Below, piece by piece: positions 43,497-52,721 of a stretch of DNA of 64,000 nucleotides. The stretch spans positions 2,046,001-2,110,000 of the forward strand of contig NZ_CP043494.1 in the NCBI RefSeq assembly GCF_044360475.1, written 5' to 3'. Each line of letters begins with the position of its first letter. Positions within the stretch are counted from its first letter, which is position 1. The notes under the pieces are model-generated. The model was not told where the DNA came from and made no database searches. It saw nothing but the letters and a program-made list of their open reading frames with translations. A program made the translations under genes and the position numbers. The DNA is from Archangium minus. Lineage in GTDB: Bacteria > Myxococcota > Myxococcia > Myxococcales > Myxococcaceae.

Positions 43497-44747
43497 ATGA
43501 CGACCATGAACGGCAGGAACACCGTGACGGCGATACAGCTCCCCCTGGCCATACGGCTGCTCAACCAGCTTGGTGGCGGTGTGGGCCGTAGGGTCTTCAA
43601 GCTGAACGCGGACGAGCTCATGGCGGAGGCGCGTCAGCAGACGGGCCTGCACGACTTTGGCGACGAGAGCTTCATCGAGCCCCTGCGCAGGCTGACCCGC
43701 GCCTACGTGGAAGAGGCGGACCTGTCGTTCGTGGGTCGGCTCGCCATCCAGAGGGAAATGTTGCGGCATCTGATTCAGCGACTGCACATCGCCGAAGACC
43801 TCCGGCGCCATCCGGAGATCCGCGAGGTGCCCATCCAGCGGCCCCTGTTCATTCTGGGCTTCATGCGGACGGGCACGACGCTGCTCTACAACCTGCTCGC
43901 GAGGATGCCCGGAGCCAGGGCGCCGAAGCTGTGGGAGCTCCTGTGGCCCTCACCTCCGCCAGACCCCGCGACAGAGGGCTCGGACCCACGCATCGAGAGG
44001 ACCCGCCGCTACACCGAACAGGCGCAGAAGGCGATGCCCGCGCTGAAGACGATTCACCCCCTGGTGGCCACGGCGCCCGAGGAGTGCGTCTTCGTGCTCG
44101 CGCAGAGCTTCTCCGACTTCTCCGCCGAGGGCCGCGCGCACGTGCCGGGTTACATGAACTGGCTCATGGGCAAGGACAGGATGGTGCCGGCCTACCGCCA
44201 TTACCGCGACGTGCTCCAGCTCCTCACGTGGAAGGCGCGCGCACAGCATCTGGTGCTCAAGAGCCCCATGCACCTCTACTGTCTGGACGCGCTGCTGACC
44301 GTCTTTCCGGATGCGCGCATCATCCAGACCCACCGTGATCCGCGCGCGGTGGTTGCCTCCGGATGTAGCCTGTACGAGGCCGCACGCGTTGTCGCGATAC
44401 GCGACCCTGATCCGGTGGCGCTGGGGCAACAGTGGCTCGACACCTGGGGCGAGGCCATGGATCGGGCCATGGCGGTGCGCGCCAAGGCGCCCTCCGAGCA
44501 GTTCCTTGATGTGCACTACGAGGAGCTGATGGCGGACCCCACGGGGCAGGTGCAGCGCATCCACCGCTGGGCCGGACTGGGCAGCGAGGAGGCCGCCTCC
44601 GGGGTGGTCCAGTCGTGGCTCGCGGAGAACCCGCGCCACAAGCATGGCGTGCACCAGTACTCGCTGGAGTACTACGGGCTCGATGGCCAGCGGGTCGCTG
44701 AGCGCTTCCGAGCCTACACCGAGCACTTCGGTGTCCGCATGCCGTAG
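43497..44747 (+). CDS. Sulfotransferase family protein
   Basis: The product is 416 aa. The 5'-phosphosulfate-binding loop is LFILGFMRTGTTLLYNLLAR, and the 3'-phosphate site is IQTHRDPRAVVASGCSLYEA, as in PAPS-dependent Sulfotransfer_3 proteins. LKSPMHLYCLDALLTVFPDA and HYEELMADPTGQVQRI are further family features. The enzyme would move sulfate from PAPS to a hydroxylated acceptor. ATG 43497 lies 6 nt after GAGAGGG. It follows the P450, which could supply the hydroxyl. It is convergent with the histidine kinase gene, 9 bp apart. Confidence 0.88.
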   Translation: MTTMNGRNTVTAIQLPLAIRLLNQLGGGVGRRVFKLNADELMAEARQQTGLHDFGDESFIEPLRRLTRAYVEEADLSFVGRLAIQREMLRHLIQRLHIAEDLRRHPEIREVPIQRPLFILGFMRTGTTLLYNLLARMPGARAPKLWELLWPSPPPDPATEGSDPRIERTRRYTEQAQKAMPALKTIHPLVATAPEECVFVLAQSFSDFSAEGRAHVPGYMNWLMGKDRMVPAYRHYRDVLQLLTWKARAQHLVLKSPMHLYCLDALLTVFPDARIIQTHRDPRAVVASGCSLYEAARVVAIRDPDPVALGQQWLDTWGEAMDRAMAVRAKAPSEQFLDVHYEELMADPTGQVQRIHRWAGLGSEEAASGVVQSWLAENPRHKHGVHQYSLEYYGLDGQRVAERFRAYTEHFGVRMP

Positions 44748-44756
44748 GACGACGGT

Positions 44757-46610
44757 CTACTTCGTCACGCTCGAATCGGCTCCTGCCGCCCTCGCGTGAG
44801 CGCTTCGGGTGGGGACGAGCGAAGCCACCACGGAGAGCAGCCTCGAGGCATTCAGCGGCTTGGCAACGTGTACATCGAAGCCCGCGGCCAGGGCACGCTG
44901 CCGATCCTCGCTCCGGGCAAAGGCTGTGAGCGCTACCGCCGGAAGCCGCTGATCCTTGTTCTCCTGGGCACGGATCCGACGAATCAAGCTGTAGCCATCC
45001 TCTCCGGACATGCCGATGTCCGAGATGAGCACGTCAGGCCGGATGGAGCCGAGCAGCGCCAGTGCTTCCTGGGAACTCGTTGCACACATCACGTGGGCGC
45101 GACAGCCCTCGAGCACCTCGGTGATGAGGGCCAGTGCATCCGGCGCGTCCTCCACCACGAGGATGCGAAGCCCTTCCAGGGAAGCCGTCTCAGCGGCCGG
45201 GGGAGGAAGCTCCTGCTGCGAGCGGTCCTGGCTGGCCGGGAGCGGCTCCGATGCGCGCGGCGGAGTCAACGGCAGGGTGACGCGAAACGTGGAGCCCCGG
45301 CCGGGCCCCTCGCTGTGCGCCGACACACTGCCCCCGTGCATCTCCACAACGTGGCGCACGATGGCCAGCCCCAGGCCCAGGCCTCCATGGGTGCGCGTGG
45401 TGCTGCTGTCGGCCTGGCGGAAGCGCTCGAAGACATGCGGCAGGAACTCCTGGGCAATGCCCTGGCCTGTGTCCTCCACTTCCAGCCGGGCCTCACCCTC
45501 CCGACGCTCCAGCCGGACCACCACCTGACCTCCCGCTGGCGTGAACTTGATGGCGTTGGTGAGCAGGTTCCACACCACCTGCAGAAAGCGCTCGGAATCC
45601 ACGGGCAGGAGCCCCACGTCAGGGGCCACCTGCAGCGCCAGTCGCACGCCCCGAGCCTCGGCCGCAGGGCGGACCGCGTCGAGCGCCGCCTCCAGTACGG
45701 GCAGCGGCTCCACCGGATGCACGTTCAGCCGCAGCTTCCCCGCGACGATGCGACTGATGTCCAGCAGATCCTCGATGAGCTGCGTCTGCGCCCGTGCGTT
45801 GCGCTCGATGGCCTCCAGGGCTCTCTGGCGCTTGTCCTCCGGCATCTGGCGCGTGCGCAGCAACTGAGCCCACCCGAGGATGGCCGTGAGGGGAGTCCGC
45901 AGCTCGTGGGACAACGTGGAGAGGAACTCGTCCTTCATCCGGCTGGCGGCCTCGGCCTCGCGGCGGGCCTGACGCTCACGGGCCAGCAGGTGCTCTCGCT
46001 CTTGTTCGGCCTTGGCCTTCTCCATCGCCACGGAGGCGATGTGGGCCATGCTCTCGATGAGGTGCAGCTCGTGCTCCGTGGGAGCCCGAGGCTCGTTGTA
46101 ATACATGGCCAGCGTTCCCAACACCTGTCCCTCCGAGGAGAGGATGGGGCCAGACCAGCACGCCTGAAGCCGGAAGTTCTTCATGAGCTCTCGGTAGGGC
46201 GCCCAGTTGGGGTGCGTGCTGATGTCCGTCACCACCACCATCCGCTTGGTGTACGCGGCCGCGCCACAGGAGCCAACGGAGGGGCCGATCGCTAGCCCCT
46301 CGACAATGGCGTTGTAGTCCGGCGGCAAGCTCGCCCCAGCGCCCACGCGGAGGCGGCCGGCGTCATCCACGAACAGCACCGAGGCCATCATTCCCGGACT
46401 CAAGAGCTCGATGGCGCGGGTGATGGAATGCAGCATGTCCGGCAGCGGTGTGCCACGCGCCACCAGCTCCAGCAGTCGGTTCTGCATGGCCAGGCGCGCT
46501 TCCACCTGGCTGCGTTCGTCTGGCTTGCCGTTCGCTGTCCCGGTAAGCGCCTCCATGTCTTGAATCAGGGTGCCCGACGCACCCGGCGAGGAGGCAGGCG
46601 GGTGATCCAT
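44757..46610 (-). CDS. Hybrid histidine kinase (GAF-HisKA-HATPase-REC)
   Basis: The product is 617 aa. The GAF domain is at ~45-190 (GMMASVLFVDDAGRLRVGAG, CWSGPILSSEGQVLGTLAMY), then a coiled coil. The HisKA box is LSTLSHELRTPLTAILGWAQ with the phospho-His. The ATPase has N (NLLTNAIKFTPAG), G1 (VEDTGQGI) and G2 (GGLGLGLAIV) boxes. The C-terminal receiver (~500-610) has LISDIGMSGEDG as phospho-Asp site and a conserved AKP near its end. It is cytoplasmic, since no TM is seen. ATG 46610 follows GAGGA. It is divergent from a kinase-TPR gene. The stimulus is unknown. Confidence 0.92.
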   Translation of the reverse strand: MDHPPASSPGASGTLIQDMEALTGTANGKPDERSQVEARLAMQNRLLELVARGTPLPDMLHSITRAIELLSPGMMASVLFVDDAGRLRVGAGASLPPDYNAIVEGLAIGPSVGSCGAAAYTKRMVVVTDISTHPNWAPYRELMKNFRLQACWSGPILSSEGQVLGTLAMYYNEPRAPTEHELHLIESMAHIASVAMEKAKAEQEREHLLARERQARREAEAASRMKDEFLSTLSHELRTPLTAILGWAQLLRTRQMPEDKRQRALEAIERNARAQTQLIEDLLDISRIVAGKLRLNVHPVEPLPVLEAALDAVRPAAEARGVRLALQVAPDVGLLPVDSERFLQVVWNLLTNAIKFTPAGGQVVVRLERREGEARLEVEDTGQGIAQEFLPHVFERFRQADSSTTRTHGGLGLGLAIVRHVVEMHGGSVSAHSEGPGRGSTFRVTLPLTPPRASEPLPASQDRSQQELPPPAAETASLEGLRILVVEDAPDALALITEVLEGCRAHVMCATSSQEALALLGSIRPDVLISDIGMSGEDGYSLIRRIRAQENKDQRLPAVALTAFARSEDRQRALAAGFDVHVAKPLNASRLLSVVASLVPTRSAHARAAGADSSVTK

Positions 46611-46760
46611 GAGATCCTCTTCGCGCGAACACCCGAGAGGGCGACGCGCCAAATCTCCAGTTTATTGGCCACGGAAGTACCGTACAGCAGGCCCTCGTCT
46701 GCCTGAACGTTGAGCCTGTTCCGAGGGCGGTGGGGTTCGATTTCTGGATGGATGAGCGTC

Positions 46761-49700
46761 ATGCACGAGCATCATGAAGAAGAGCTGGGCATCGCGGTGG
46801 CCGAGGGACTGATCTCCCGCGAGGAGGCCGCCGCGCTGGGAGAGGAGGCGCATCGTCTGGGACAGAGTCCCCTGGAGCTGCTTCGCGCACGAGGCCGGCT
46901 CTCCGAGCAGACGCTCGCCGCCCTTCGGCCCAGGCGCGACGAGCCGGTGGGGGCGCCATCGCCGCTCGTCGGGGCCCCGACCCTCGGGCCCACGCCCACC
47001 CCGAGAGCCCACGACCCGGCCGTTCCATCCTTCCCCGTACCTGGCTGGGAGCGCTACCAGGGGATTCGTTTCCTGGGGCAGGGAGGCATGGGCCAGGTCT
47101 TCCTCGCCTACGACCCGCGCTTGCATCGCCACGTCGCCCTCAAGTTCGTCAAGGGAGATGATGCCGAAGTCGTCCGCCGCCTGCTGTCCGAGGCCCGCGC
47201 CCAGGCCCGTGTCGAGCACGAGCGCGTCTGTCAGGTGCACGAGGTGGGCGAGCTTCAGGGCCGTGCCTATATCGCCATGCAGTTCATTGACGGCGTGCCC
47301 CTCGGGCAGCTCGCGAGTGAGCTCACCGTGGAGCAGAAGGCGCTGGTGCTTCGCGATGCGGCGGAGGGGGTCCACGCCGCGCATCGTGCGGGTCTCATCC
47401 ACCGCGATCTCAAGCCCTCCAACATCCTGGTGGAGCGCACCGGCGACGGACGCCTCAAGCCCTATGTGATGGACTTCGGTCTGGCCCATGACTGGACCAC
47501 CCAAGGGGCCACGGCCACGGGCTCGGTGCTTGGGACTCCCCACTACATGTCTCCGGAACAGGCCCGCGGCGAGGTCGGGCAGCTGGACCGCCGCGCCGAC
47601 GTCTACAGCCTGGGCGCCACGCTCTACCACCTGCTGACAGGCCAGCTCCCCATTCCGGGGACGCACGGGCTCGAGGTGCTCAACAACATCGCCACCGTGG
47701 AGCCACGCCCGCCCCGCGCGCTCAACCCGAATCTCCCCCCGGACTTGGAGGCCATCGTCCTCAAGTGTCTGGAGAAGGATCGCTCGGCCCGCTACGACTC
47801 GGCGCATGCGCTCGTGGAGGAGCTGGACCGGTTCCTTGCTGGCGAGCCCGTGCAGGCCCGTCCCGCGGGTTTGGGGTACAGGCTGCGCAAGAAGGTCCGC
47901 AAGCACCGGTTCGCGGCGAGCGTGGCCGCCCTGGCGTTCCTGCTGGTGTGCGGCGCTCTGGGCTGGGCTGGCTTCACCCGCCAACAGGCTGTGCAGCGTG
48001 AGCGCTTCGCTCGCCGCTTCACCGAGAAGGTCGAGCGCATCGAGGCCCTGGCTCGCTACTCCGGGCTGTCCCGGCTGCATGACATCCGCGCCGATCGCGC
48101 GCGGCTCCGTGAGCACATGCGCGAGCTGGAGGTGGAGAGCCGCCAGGCGGGTCGCGTGGCCGAGGGGCCGGGGAACTACGCCCTGGGGCGCGGCTACCTG
48201 GCGCTCGGGGACGACCGGAAGGCCCGTGAGCACCTCGAGGCCGCATGGAGCCAGGGCTTCCGCGAGCCCCGCGTCGCCTGGGCGCTGGCGCTGGTCATCG
48301 GCCGTCTCTACCGGGAGCAGCTGCTCGAGGTGGAGACCCTCCAGAGCGCGGAGCGGCGTCAGGCCCGCAGGGAGGAGCTGGAGCGCCAGTACCGGGAGCC
48401 GGCCTTGTCATACCTCCGCCAGAGCGAGGGCGCGGAGGTGCCCTCCACCGAGTACGTGGCGGCGCTGCTGGCCTTCCAGGAGAACCGGTTCGACGAGGCG
48501 CTCGCCCAACTGGACATGCTGGGCAGCCAGCTTTCCTGGTTCTACGAGGCGCCCTTGCTGCGCGGCGACATCCTCCGGTTCCGCGCCCAGCAGCATAGGA
48601 ATCAGGGTGAGCGTGAAAGGGCGCTGGCCGATCTGGAGGCCGGTCGCCGGGCCTTGACCGCCGCTGTCGCGACGGGGGAGAGCCTTCCCGAGGTCCAGCT
48701 GGCCCTGGCTCAGCTTGAGTACACCGCGATGGTGACGGAGCTCTACGGCCGAGGGGACGTCATGCCCTGCTACACGCGGGGTCTGGAGGCAGTGGCTCGT
48801 ACCCTCGTGGCCGACCCCGACTCGCCCGACGCGAGGTTCTGGGAGGCGCGCTTCCACAACCGCCTGGCGGAGGATCGGATCAACAAGGGCGGGGATGCGG
48901 AGGAGCCTCTCCAGAAGGCGATCGCCGCCGTGCGCCGTGTCCTGGAAGTGCAGCCGGGAGATGCCAAGGCCCGGCGAGAGCTGGGTCAGAGCTTGTGGCG
49001 TCAGGCGCGCTCCCGTCAGTCCCGGGGGCTGGATCCGAGCGAACCGCTGCGCCAGGCCATCGAGACCCTGGAGGCCCTCGCCCCCAAGGATCGGGACTAC
49101 GAGTTCCACGCCACCCTGGGGCTCATCTTCAGGACCTGGGCGGACTACGAAGACCAGACGGGCGCTGACCCCTTGTTGCATTACGCCCAGGCCATCGAGT
49201 CTTACCGTCAGGCCATCCAGCTCGACGAGCGCATTCCCGATGCGTGGATCAACCTCGGTCAGGCCCACCTCAAGCGGGCCTCGAACCCGCGTGTGCCGGA
49301 GCCGGAGGGCGAGCTGGAGCAGGCGCGGATCGCCCTCGAGAAATCCCGAACCCTCAATCCGCAGAACTTCGTGGCCTGGTTCCTCGGCGGCACGCTCCAC
49401 ACGGAGTTGGCCTCACGACGCCGGCGCGGTGGTGGAGATCCGCGGCCGGAGCTGGTGACCGCGGCTGCGTTCTTCCAACGTGGCATCGACATCAACGCGA
49501 GGGTCGCTCCGCTCCACAATGGTTTGGGCATCGCTTTGTTGGAGCAGGCGCGGGAGGCCTGGGACCGAGGAGAGGAACCCTTCGCGCTGCTGGCCCAGGC
49601 TCAGGCCGCGCATGAGCGGGCCGTCACCGTGGCCCCGAAGCAGGGACTGGGACAGAACAACGTGGGCGAGGTCCTCGCCACGCGCGCCGCGTACCGGCTG

Positions 49701-50357
49701 CTCCTCGGGGAAGATCCGAGCGCCGAGGTGCGTGGAGCCGAGGCGGCCTATCAGCAGGCGATTTCGTTGCTGCCGGGCATGGCCAATCCCTGGGCCAACC
49801 TGGCCAAGGTGCGTCACACGTTGGCGCTCTTCGAGCTGGAGCAGGGGAGGGACCCGCGGGCAAGCCTCGCCAGGGCGCAAGAGGCACTCGCCCAGGCGTT
49901 CCAGCGCAACCAGGATGAGCCCGAGGCCTGGCTCTACCAGGGGGAGGTCCACGCGGTGCGCGCCCGGTGGCTGGCCCGGTGGAAGCCGGACCAGGCGGGC
50001 GCGGAGTTCGAGGAGGCGGCGCGGGCCTTCGAGAAGGCGCTCCAGCTCGCACCCCCGCGCCAGGATTTCCGCGTCGCCTTCGGTCACCTCTACGGCGAAT
50101 GGGCCCGCTGGAAGAAGAAGACAGGGCAGGATGCCACGTCCCCGCTCGAACGGGGGCTCGCGCTGGCGGACTCACTGCTCGCGGCCCGCCCCGCGTGGCC
50201 AGAGGCGTTGCTGCTACGGGCGCGTCTGCTCATGGAGGGCGAGGCCTCCGGGCAGCAGCAGGCCCGGAAGGAGCTCGAGGCGGCGCTTGCGTCCAACCCC
50301 CACCTCACCCACGGGTGGGAGCGCCGGTTCTCGCGGCGCTCCTCCGGCCCGCCTTAG
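46761..50357 (+). CDS. Ser/Thr protein kinase with TM helix and long TPR tail
   Basis: The product is 1198 aa. The N-terminal ~90 residues are a helical pre-domain. The Hanks kinase has the glycine loop G106QGGMGQVF, ALKFVK lysine, HRDLKPSN (H214, D216), DFGLA and GTPHYMSPEQ. One TM helix (VAALAFLLVCGALGWAGF) lies near 390-410. The remaining ~780 residues are tandem TPR-like helices (YLALGDDRKAREHLEAAW, NLGQAHLKRASNP, YQQAISLLPGMANPWANLAK). Such receptors are widespread in myxobacteria and signal through protein-protein contacts. Start ATG 46761 is preferred because GGATGG lies 9 bp upstream; ATG 46752 is possible. Confidence 0.92.
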   Translation: MHEHHEEELGIAVAEGLISREEAAALGEEAHRLGQSPLELLRARGRLSEQTLAALRPRRDEPVGAPSPLVGAPTLGPTPTPRAHDPAVPSFPVPGWERYQGIRFLGQGGMGQVFLAYDPRLHRHVALKFVKGDDAEVVRRLLSEARAQARVEHERVCQVHEVGELQGRAYIAMQFIDGVPLGQLASELTVEQKALVLRDAAEGVHAAHRAGLIHRDLKPSNILVERTGDGRLKPYVMDFGLAHDWTTQGATATGSVLGTPHYMSPEQARGEVGQLDRRADVYSLGATLYHLLTGQLPIPGTHGLEVLNNIATVEPRPPRALNPNLPPDLEAIVLKCLEKDRSARYDSAHALVEELDRFLAGEPVQARPAGLGYRLRKKVRKHRFAASVAALAFLLVCGALGWAGFTRQQAVQRERFARRFTEKVERIEALARYSGLSRLHDIRADRARLREHMRELEVESRQAGRVAEGPGNYALGRGYLALGDDRKAREHLEAAWSQGFREPRVAWALALVIGRLYREQLLEVETLQSAERRQARREELERQYREPALSYLRQSEGAEVPSTEYVAALLAFQENRFDEALAQLDMLGSQLSWFYEAPLLRGDILRFRAQQHRNQGERERALADLEAGRRALTAAVATGESLPEVQLALAQLEYTAMVTELYGRGDVMPCYTRGLEAVARTLVADPDSPDARFWEARFHNRLAEDRINKGGDAEEPLQKAIAAVRRVLEVQPGDAKARRELGQSLWRQARSRQSRGLDPSEPLRQAIETLEALAPKDRDYEFHATLGLIFRTWADYEDQTGADPLLHYAQAIESYRQAIQLDERIPDAWINLGQAHLKRASNPRVPEPEGELEQARIALEKSRTLNPQNFVAWFLGGTLHTELASRRRRGGGDPRPELVTAAAFFQRGIDINARVAPLHNGLGIALLEQAREAWDRGEEPFALLAQAQAAHERAVTVAPKQGLGQNNVGEVLATRAAYRLLLGEDPSAEVRGAEAAYQQAISLLPGMANPWANLAKVRHTLALFELEQGRDPRASLARAQEALAQAFQRNQDEPEAWLYQGEVHAVRARWLARWKPDQAGAEFEEAARAFEKALQLAPPRQDFRVAFGHLYGEWARWKKKTGQDATSPLERGLALADSLLAARPAWPEALLLRARLLMEGEASGQQQARKELEAALASNPHLTHGWERRFSRRSSGPP

Positions 50358-50372
50358 CGTGGGCTCCGGGCT

Positions 50373-50873
50373 TCACCGCGGAGCGTGCTTCTCCTCGTCC
50401 TCGCCGCCGCCACTCGTCGCCACATCCAGGGAGCCAGTCTTGGATTCATCCGGCAGGCCCGTATCCCCGGAGAAGGTCATGACGTAGTCCCCACTGCTCT
50501 TGAGGGTCTTCACCGTGCCGTCATTGCCTGGCGGCACCGTCACGGAGAGGGCGTTGTCGGTGAAAGGGGACTGCGGGGAGAAGGTGATCGTGACGGATTG
50601 AGCGCAGGTCGTCTTGAACGTGACCGTGTGGTCTGGTTTTCCGCAAACCTGACGGCCGCTCGTGAAGGACTTGCAATCCAGCGTGATGGTCGGGTTGCCT
50701 TTGGGAGAGTGGCCATTAGCGCAATTTTGATACTTCAAGCCCCCGGGGTCCGCTTCCAGGGAGGGCTCCTCCGCTGGCGCCCCCCGTGGACCTGTGCTCT
50801 TGCAAGACATTCCCGCCCAGGACGTCATGGCTAACAGACACAGCATCGCCGGGAAACGGCTCTTCATCCTCAT
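50373..50873 (-). CDS. Lipoprotein with Ig-like or DUF-type beta domain
   Basis: The product is 166 aa. The signal peptide MKSRFPAMLCLLAMTSWAGMS leads to a lipobox-like GMSC near residue 25. The mature protein has an acidic linker, then beta strands with paired Cys (LKYQNCANGHSPKG, TITLDCKSFTSGRQVCGK, TFKTTCAQSVTITFSPQSPF), suggesting a disulfide-stabilised sandwich. GGAGG is 8 nt before ATG 50873. It lies just downstream of the sigma-54 activator (32 bp), possibly co-transcribed. Function unknown. Confidence 0.68.
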   Translation of the reverse strand: MRMKSRFPAMLCLLAMTSWAGMSCKSTGPRGAPAEEPSLEADPGGLKYQNCANGHSPKGNPTITLDCKSFTSGRQVCGKPDHTVTFKTTCAQSVTITFSPQSPFTDNALSVTVPPGNDGTVKTLKSSGDYVMTFSGDTGLPDESKTGSLDVATSGGGEDEEKHAPR

Positions 50874-50905
50874 TCGCGATTCCTCCACGGGTTGTAGACA
50901 GCCAC

Positions 50906-52510
50906 TCACGTCTGCGTGGAGACGAGGCCCAGTTCCTTGAGGCGGCGCCCCAGCGCCCGCTTGGAAACCTCGAGCCGCCGCACCATCGCATCCAGGTCTC
51001 CTCCGCACTCCAGGTGGCAGCGGACGATCTCCTCCACGCTCAAGTCTCCCGCGGTGCGGATGTTCGGGCTGCGCTCGATTAAATCGTAGATGGAGGTGCG
51101 GTGGATGCCGAGCCTGTCCGCGGCGGCCTGGAAGTCCCAGCCACATTCGCGCAGCGCCTCGAGCAACTCCGTCTCCTGGATGTCCGCGGGCCTCCGGCGG
51201 GACGTGACCTTCGTCGCGGGAGCGGCCCGCTCGGGAGCAGGGTGGCCCGTGGGGACGGCCTTCGCGGAGGCCAGCTCCTGCTCGAGCTGGGCGTCGAGTT
51301 GGAGCCGCGGCTGCCCCCGGTTTCCGATGATGAGCTGCCGCGCCACGTTGCGAAGCTGCCGGATGTTGCCGGGCCAGTCGTGCCCCACCAGCCGGGTCGC
51401 CAGCGATGCCGGCAGCCACGGCTCGGCGAACGCATCCTCGGGCTCCAGGCGTTTCGTCTCCCCGAGCGCTTCCAGCTCCCCTCGCGCGAAGTGGTGGAAC
51501 AGCAGCCCCACATCCTCCCGCCGCTCCCTCAATGGCGGCACGCGGATGGAGAACCCCGCCAGCCGGTGCAGCAGCGGTGCCTTGAAGCGTCCCTCTTGTA
51601 TCCACTGCTCCAGGTGCGCGTCCGTTGCGGCCACCAGCCGCACATCCACGGAGACGGGAGTGCGCTCGCCCACGCGGTAGATCTCCCCTGTCTCCAGCAC
51701 GCGCAGCAGCATCACCTGCACCTCGGGCGGTGCCTCCCCCACCTCGTCCAGGAAGAGCGTGCCTCCGTGGGCGGCTTGGAAGAAGCCCTCCTGATCCCTC
51801 ACGGCACCTGTGAAGGAGCCCTTGCGTGCCCCAAACAGCTCCGCGGCGGCCAGCTCCCGGGGGATGGCGCCCAGGTTCACGCTGATGAAGGGGGCCGAGC
51901 GCCGAGGGCTGCGCTGGTGGAGGGCCCGGGCGATCAGCTCCTTGCCCGAGCCCGTCTCTCCCCGCACGAGCACCGGCACGTTCAGGTCCGCCACCTGCTC
52001 GATGAGGCGGCGCACGCGCTGGAGTCCCACGCTGGTGCCCACCATGCCCAGCGCGTCCACGGCATCGCTCGCCGAGGGGTCGGCCAGGTGAAGCACCAGC
52101 ACCACGCGCCCGCCCAGCTCCACCGGCACGCCGGCGGCCATCTCCTCGCGGGAGAGCTCCCATGGCCCCTGGAGCACCTGCCCCGCCACGGCCACCCGGC
52201 TGCCCTCGCCTGGCTCCAGCCGGATGCGCCCCTCGGCAGCGGAGGAGAACACCACGGGCTTGCGGCTCAGGAAGGGGTCGGCCAGGTGCGACCCCAACAC
52301 GTTGCCGGGGCGCAGGAAGACTGGCTCGTTGCGCGAGACAGCCACCTCTCGGCCCGCGGCCAATGCGGAGAGCAGCAGCCGCTCGCCTACGCGGCGAGCC
52401 ATGGGGTGCGAGGCGATCGTCAGCGCGGGCACGAGCTGGGAGTCCTGCGCTCCCCCGTCGTGCTCCCGCACGTTCACCGTGGAGATGTCCACAAAGGATT
52501 GCTCGCGCAT
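50906..52510 (-). CDS. Sigma-54-dependent activator with FHA-like N-terminus and Fis-type HTH
   Basis: The product is 534 aa. Residues ~10-140 look like an FHA domain (VAVSRNEPVFLRPGNVLGSH). The AAA+ core has Walker A GETGSGKE (~184-191), the L1 loop KGSFTGA, Walker B GGTLFLDEVGE and the R-finger region, ending with GHDWPGNIRQLRNVARQLII. The C-terminus has two Fis-like HTHs (QAAADRLGIHRTSIYDLIER, DLDAMVRRLEVSKRALGRRL), so it may bind paired sites. L1 has Ser for Ala in GAFTGA. AGGAG precedes ATG 52510. It is divergent from a MACPF gene carrying a -24/-12 promoter, the likely target. Confidence 0.92.
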   Translation of the reverse strand: MREQSFVDISTVNVREHDGGAQDSQLVPALTIASHPMARRVGERLLLSALAAGREVAVSRNEPVFLRPGNVLGSHLADPFLSRKPVVFSSAAEGRIRLEPGEGSRVAVAGQVLQGPWELSREEMAAGVPVELGGRVVLVLHLADPSASDAVDALGMVGTSVGLQRVRRLIEQVADLNVPVLVRGETGSGKELIARALHQRSPRRSAPFISVNLGAIPRELAAAELFGARKGSFTGAVRDQEGFFQAAHGGTLFLDEVGEAPPEVQVMLLRVLETGEIYRVGERTPVSVDVRLVAATDAHLEQWIQEGRFKAPLLHRLAGFSIRVPPLRERREDVGLLFHHFARGELEALGETKRLEPEDAFAEPWLPASLATRLVGHDWPGNIRQLRNVARQLIIGNRGQPRLQLDAQLEQELASAKAVPTGHPAPERAAPATKVTSRRRPADIQETELLEALRECGWDFQAAADRLGIHRTSIYDLIERSPNIRTAGDLSVEEIVRCHLECGGDLDAMVRRLEVSKRALGRRLKELGLVSTQT

Positions 52511-52556
52511 AGCGCTCCTGCCCTGTCCATCCAGGCCAGGCGCCACTCTATACCGC

Positions 52557-52587
52557 CCACGCGTGGAAGCCGGGTCTCCACGCGTGG
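52557..52587. promoter_or_regulatory. Paired palindromic boxes, probable enhancer sites
   Basis: CCACGCGTGGAAG occurs twice, with the perfect palindrome CCACGCGTGG at 52557-52566 and 52578-52587. Their centres are 21 bp apart, two helical turns. They lie between the activator gene and the MACPF promoter, 63-94 bp upstream of its -24 element, as expected for upstream activating sequences. Confidence 0.7.
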
Positions 52588-52648
52588 AAGAGGGGCTCGG
52601 ACGTCACCTCCGCCGCCTTGATGTGAGTCATTCCGGGCAGATGCGCAG

Positions 52649-52664
52649 TGGCACAGGGCTTGGA
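52649..52664 (+). promoter_or_regulatory. Sigma-54-type -24/-12 promoter
   Basis: TGGCAC-AGGGC-TTGGA matches the sigma-54 consensus TGGCAC-N5-TTGCA with exact spacing and one mismatch (GG for GC at -12). It lies 58 bp before the MACPF start codon. Confidence 0.65.
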
Positions 52665-52721
52665 GAAGGGCCCCTGCGTGCCTCGCCAACGCGGAGGTAC
52701 CTTCCCAAAGGAGTCACACCC

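Noticed and set aside
48408..50175. Minus-strand frames opposite the TPR region of the kinase gene
   Set aside because: Arg/Pro/Leu-rich shadows of the plus-strand gene with no family features.
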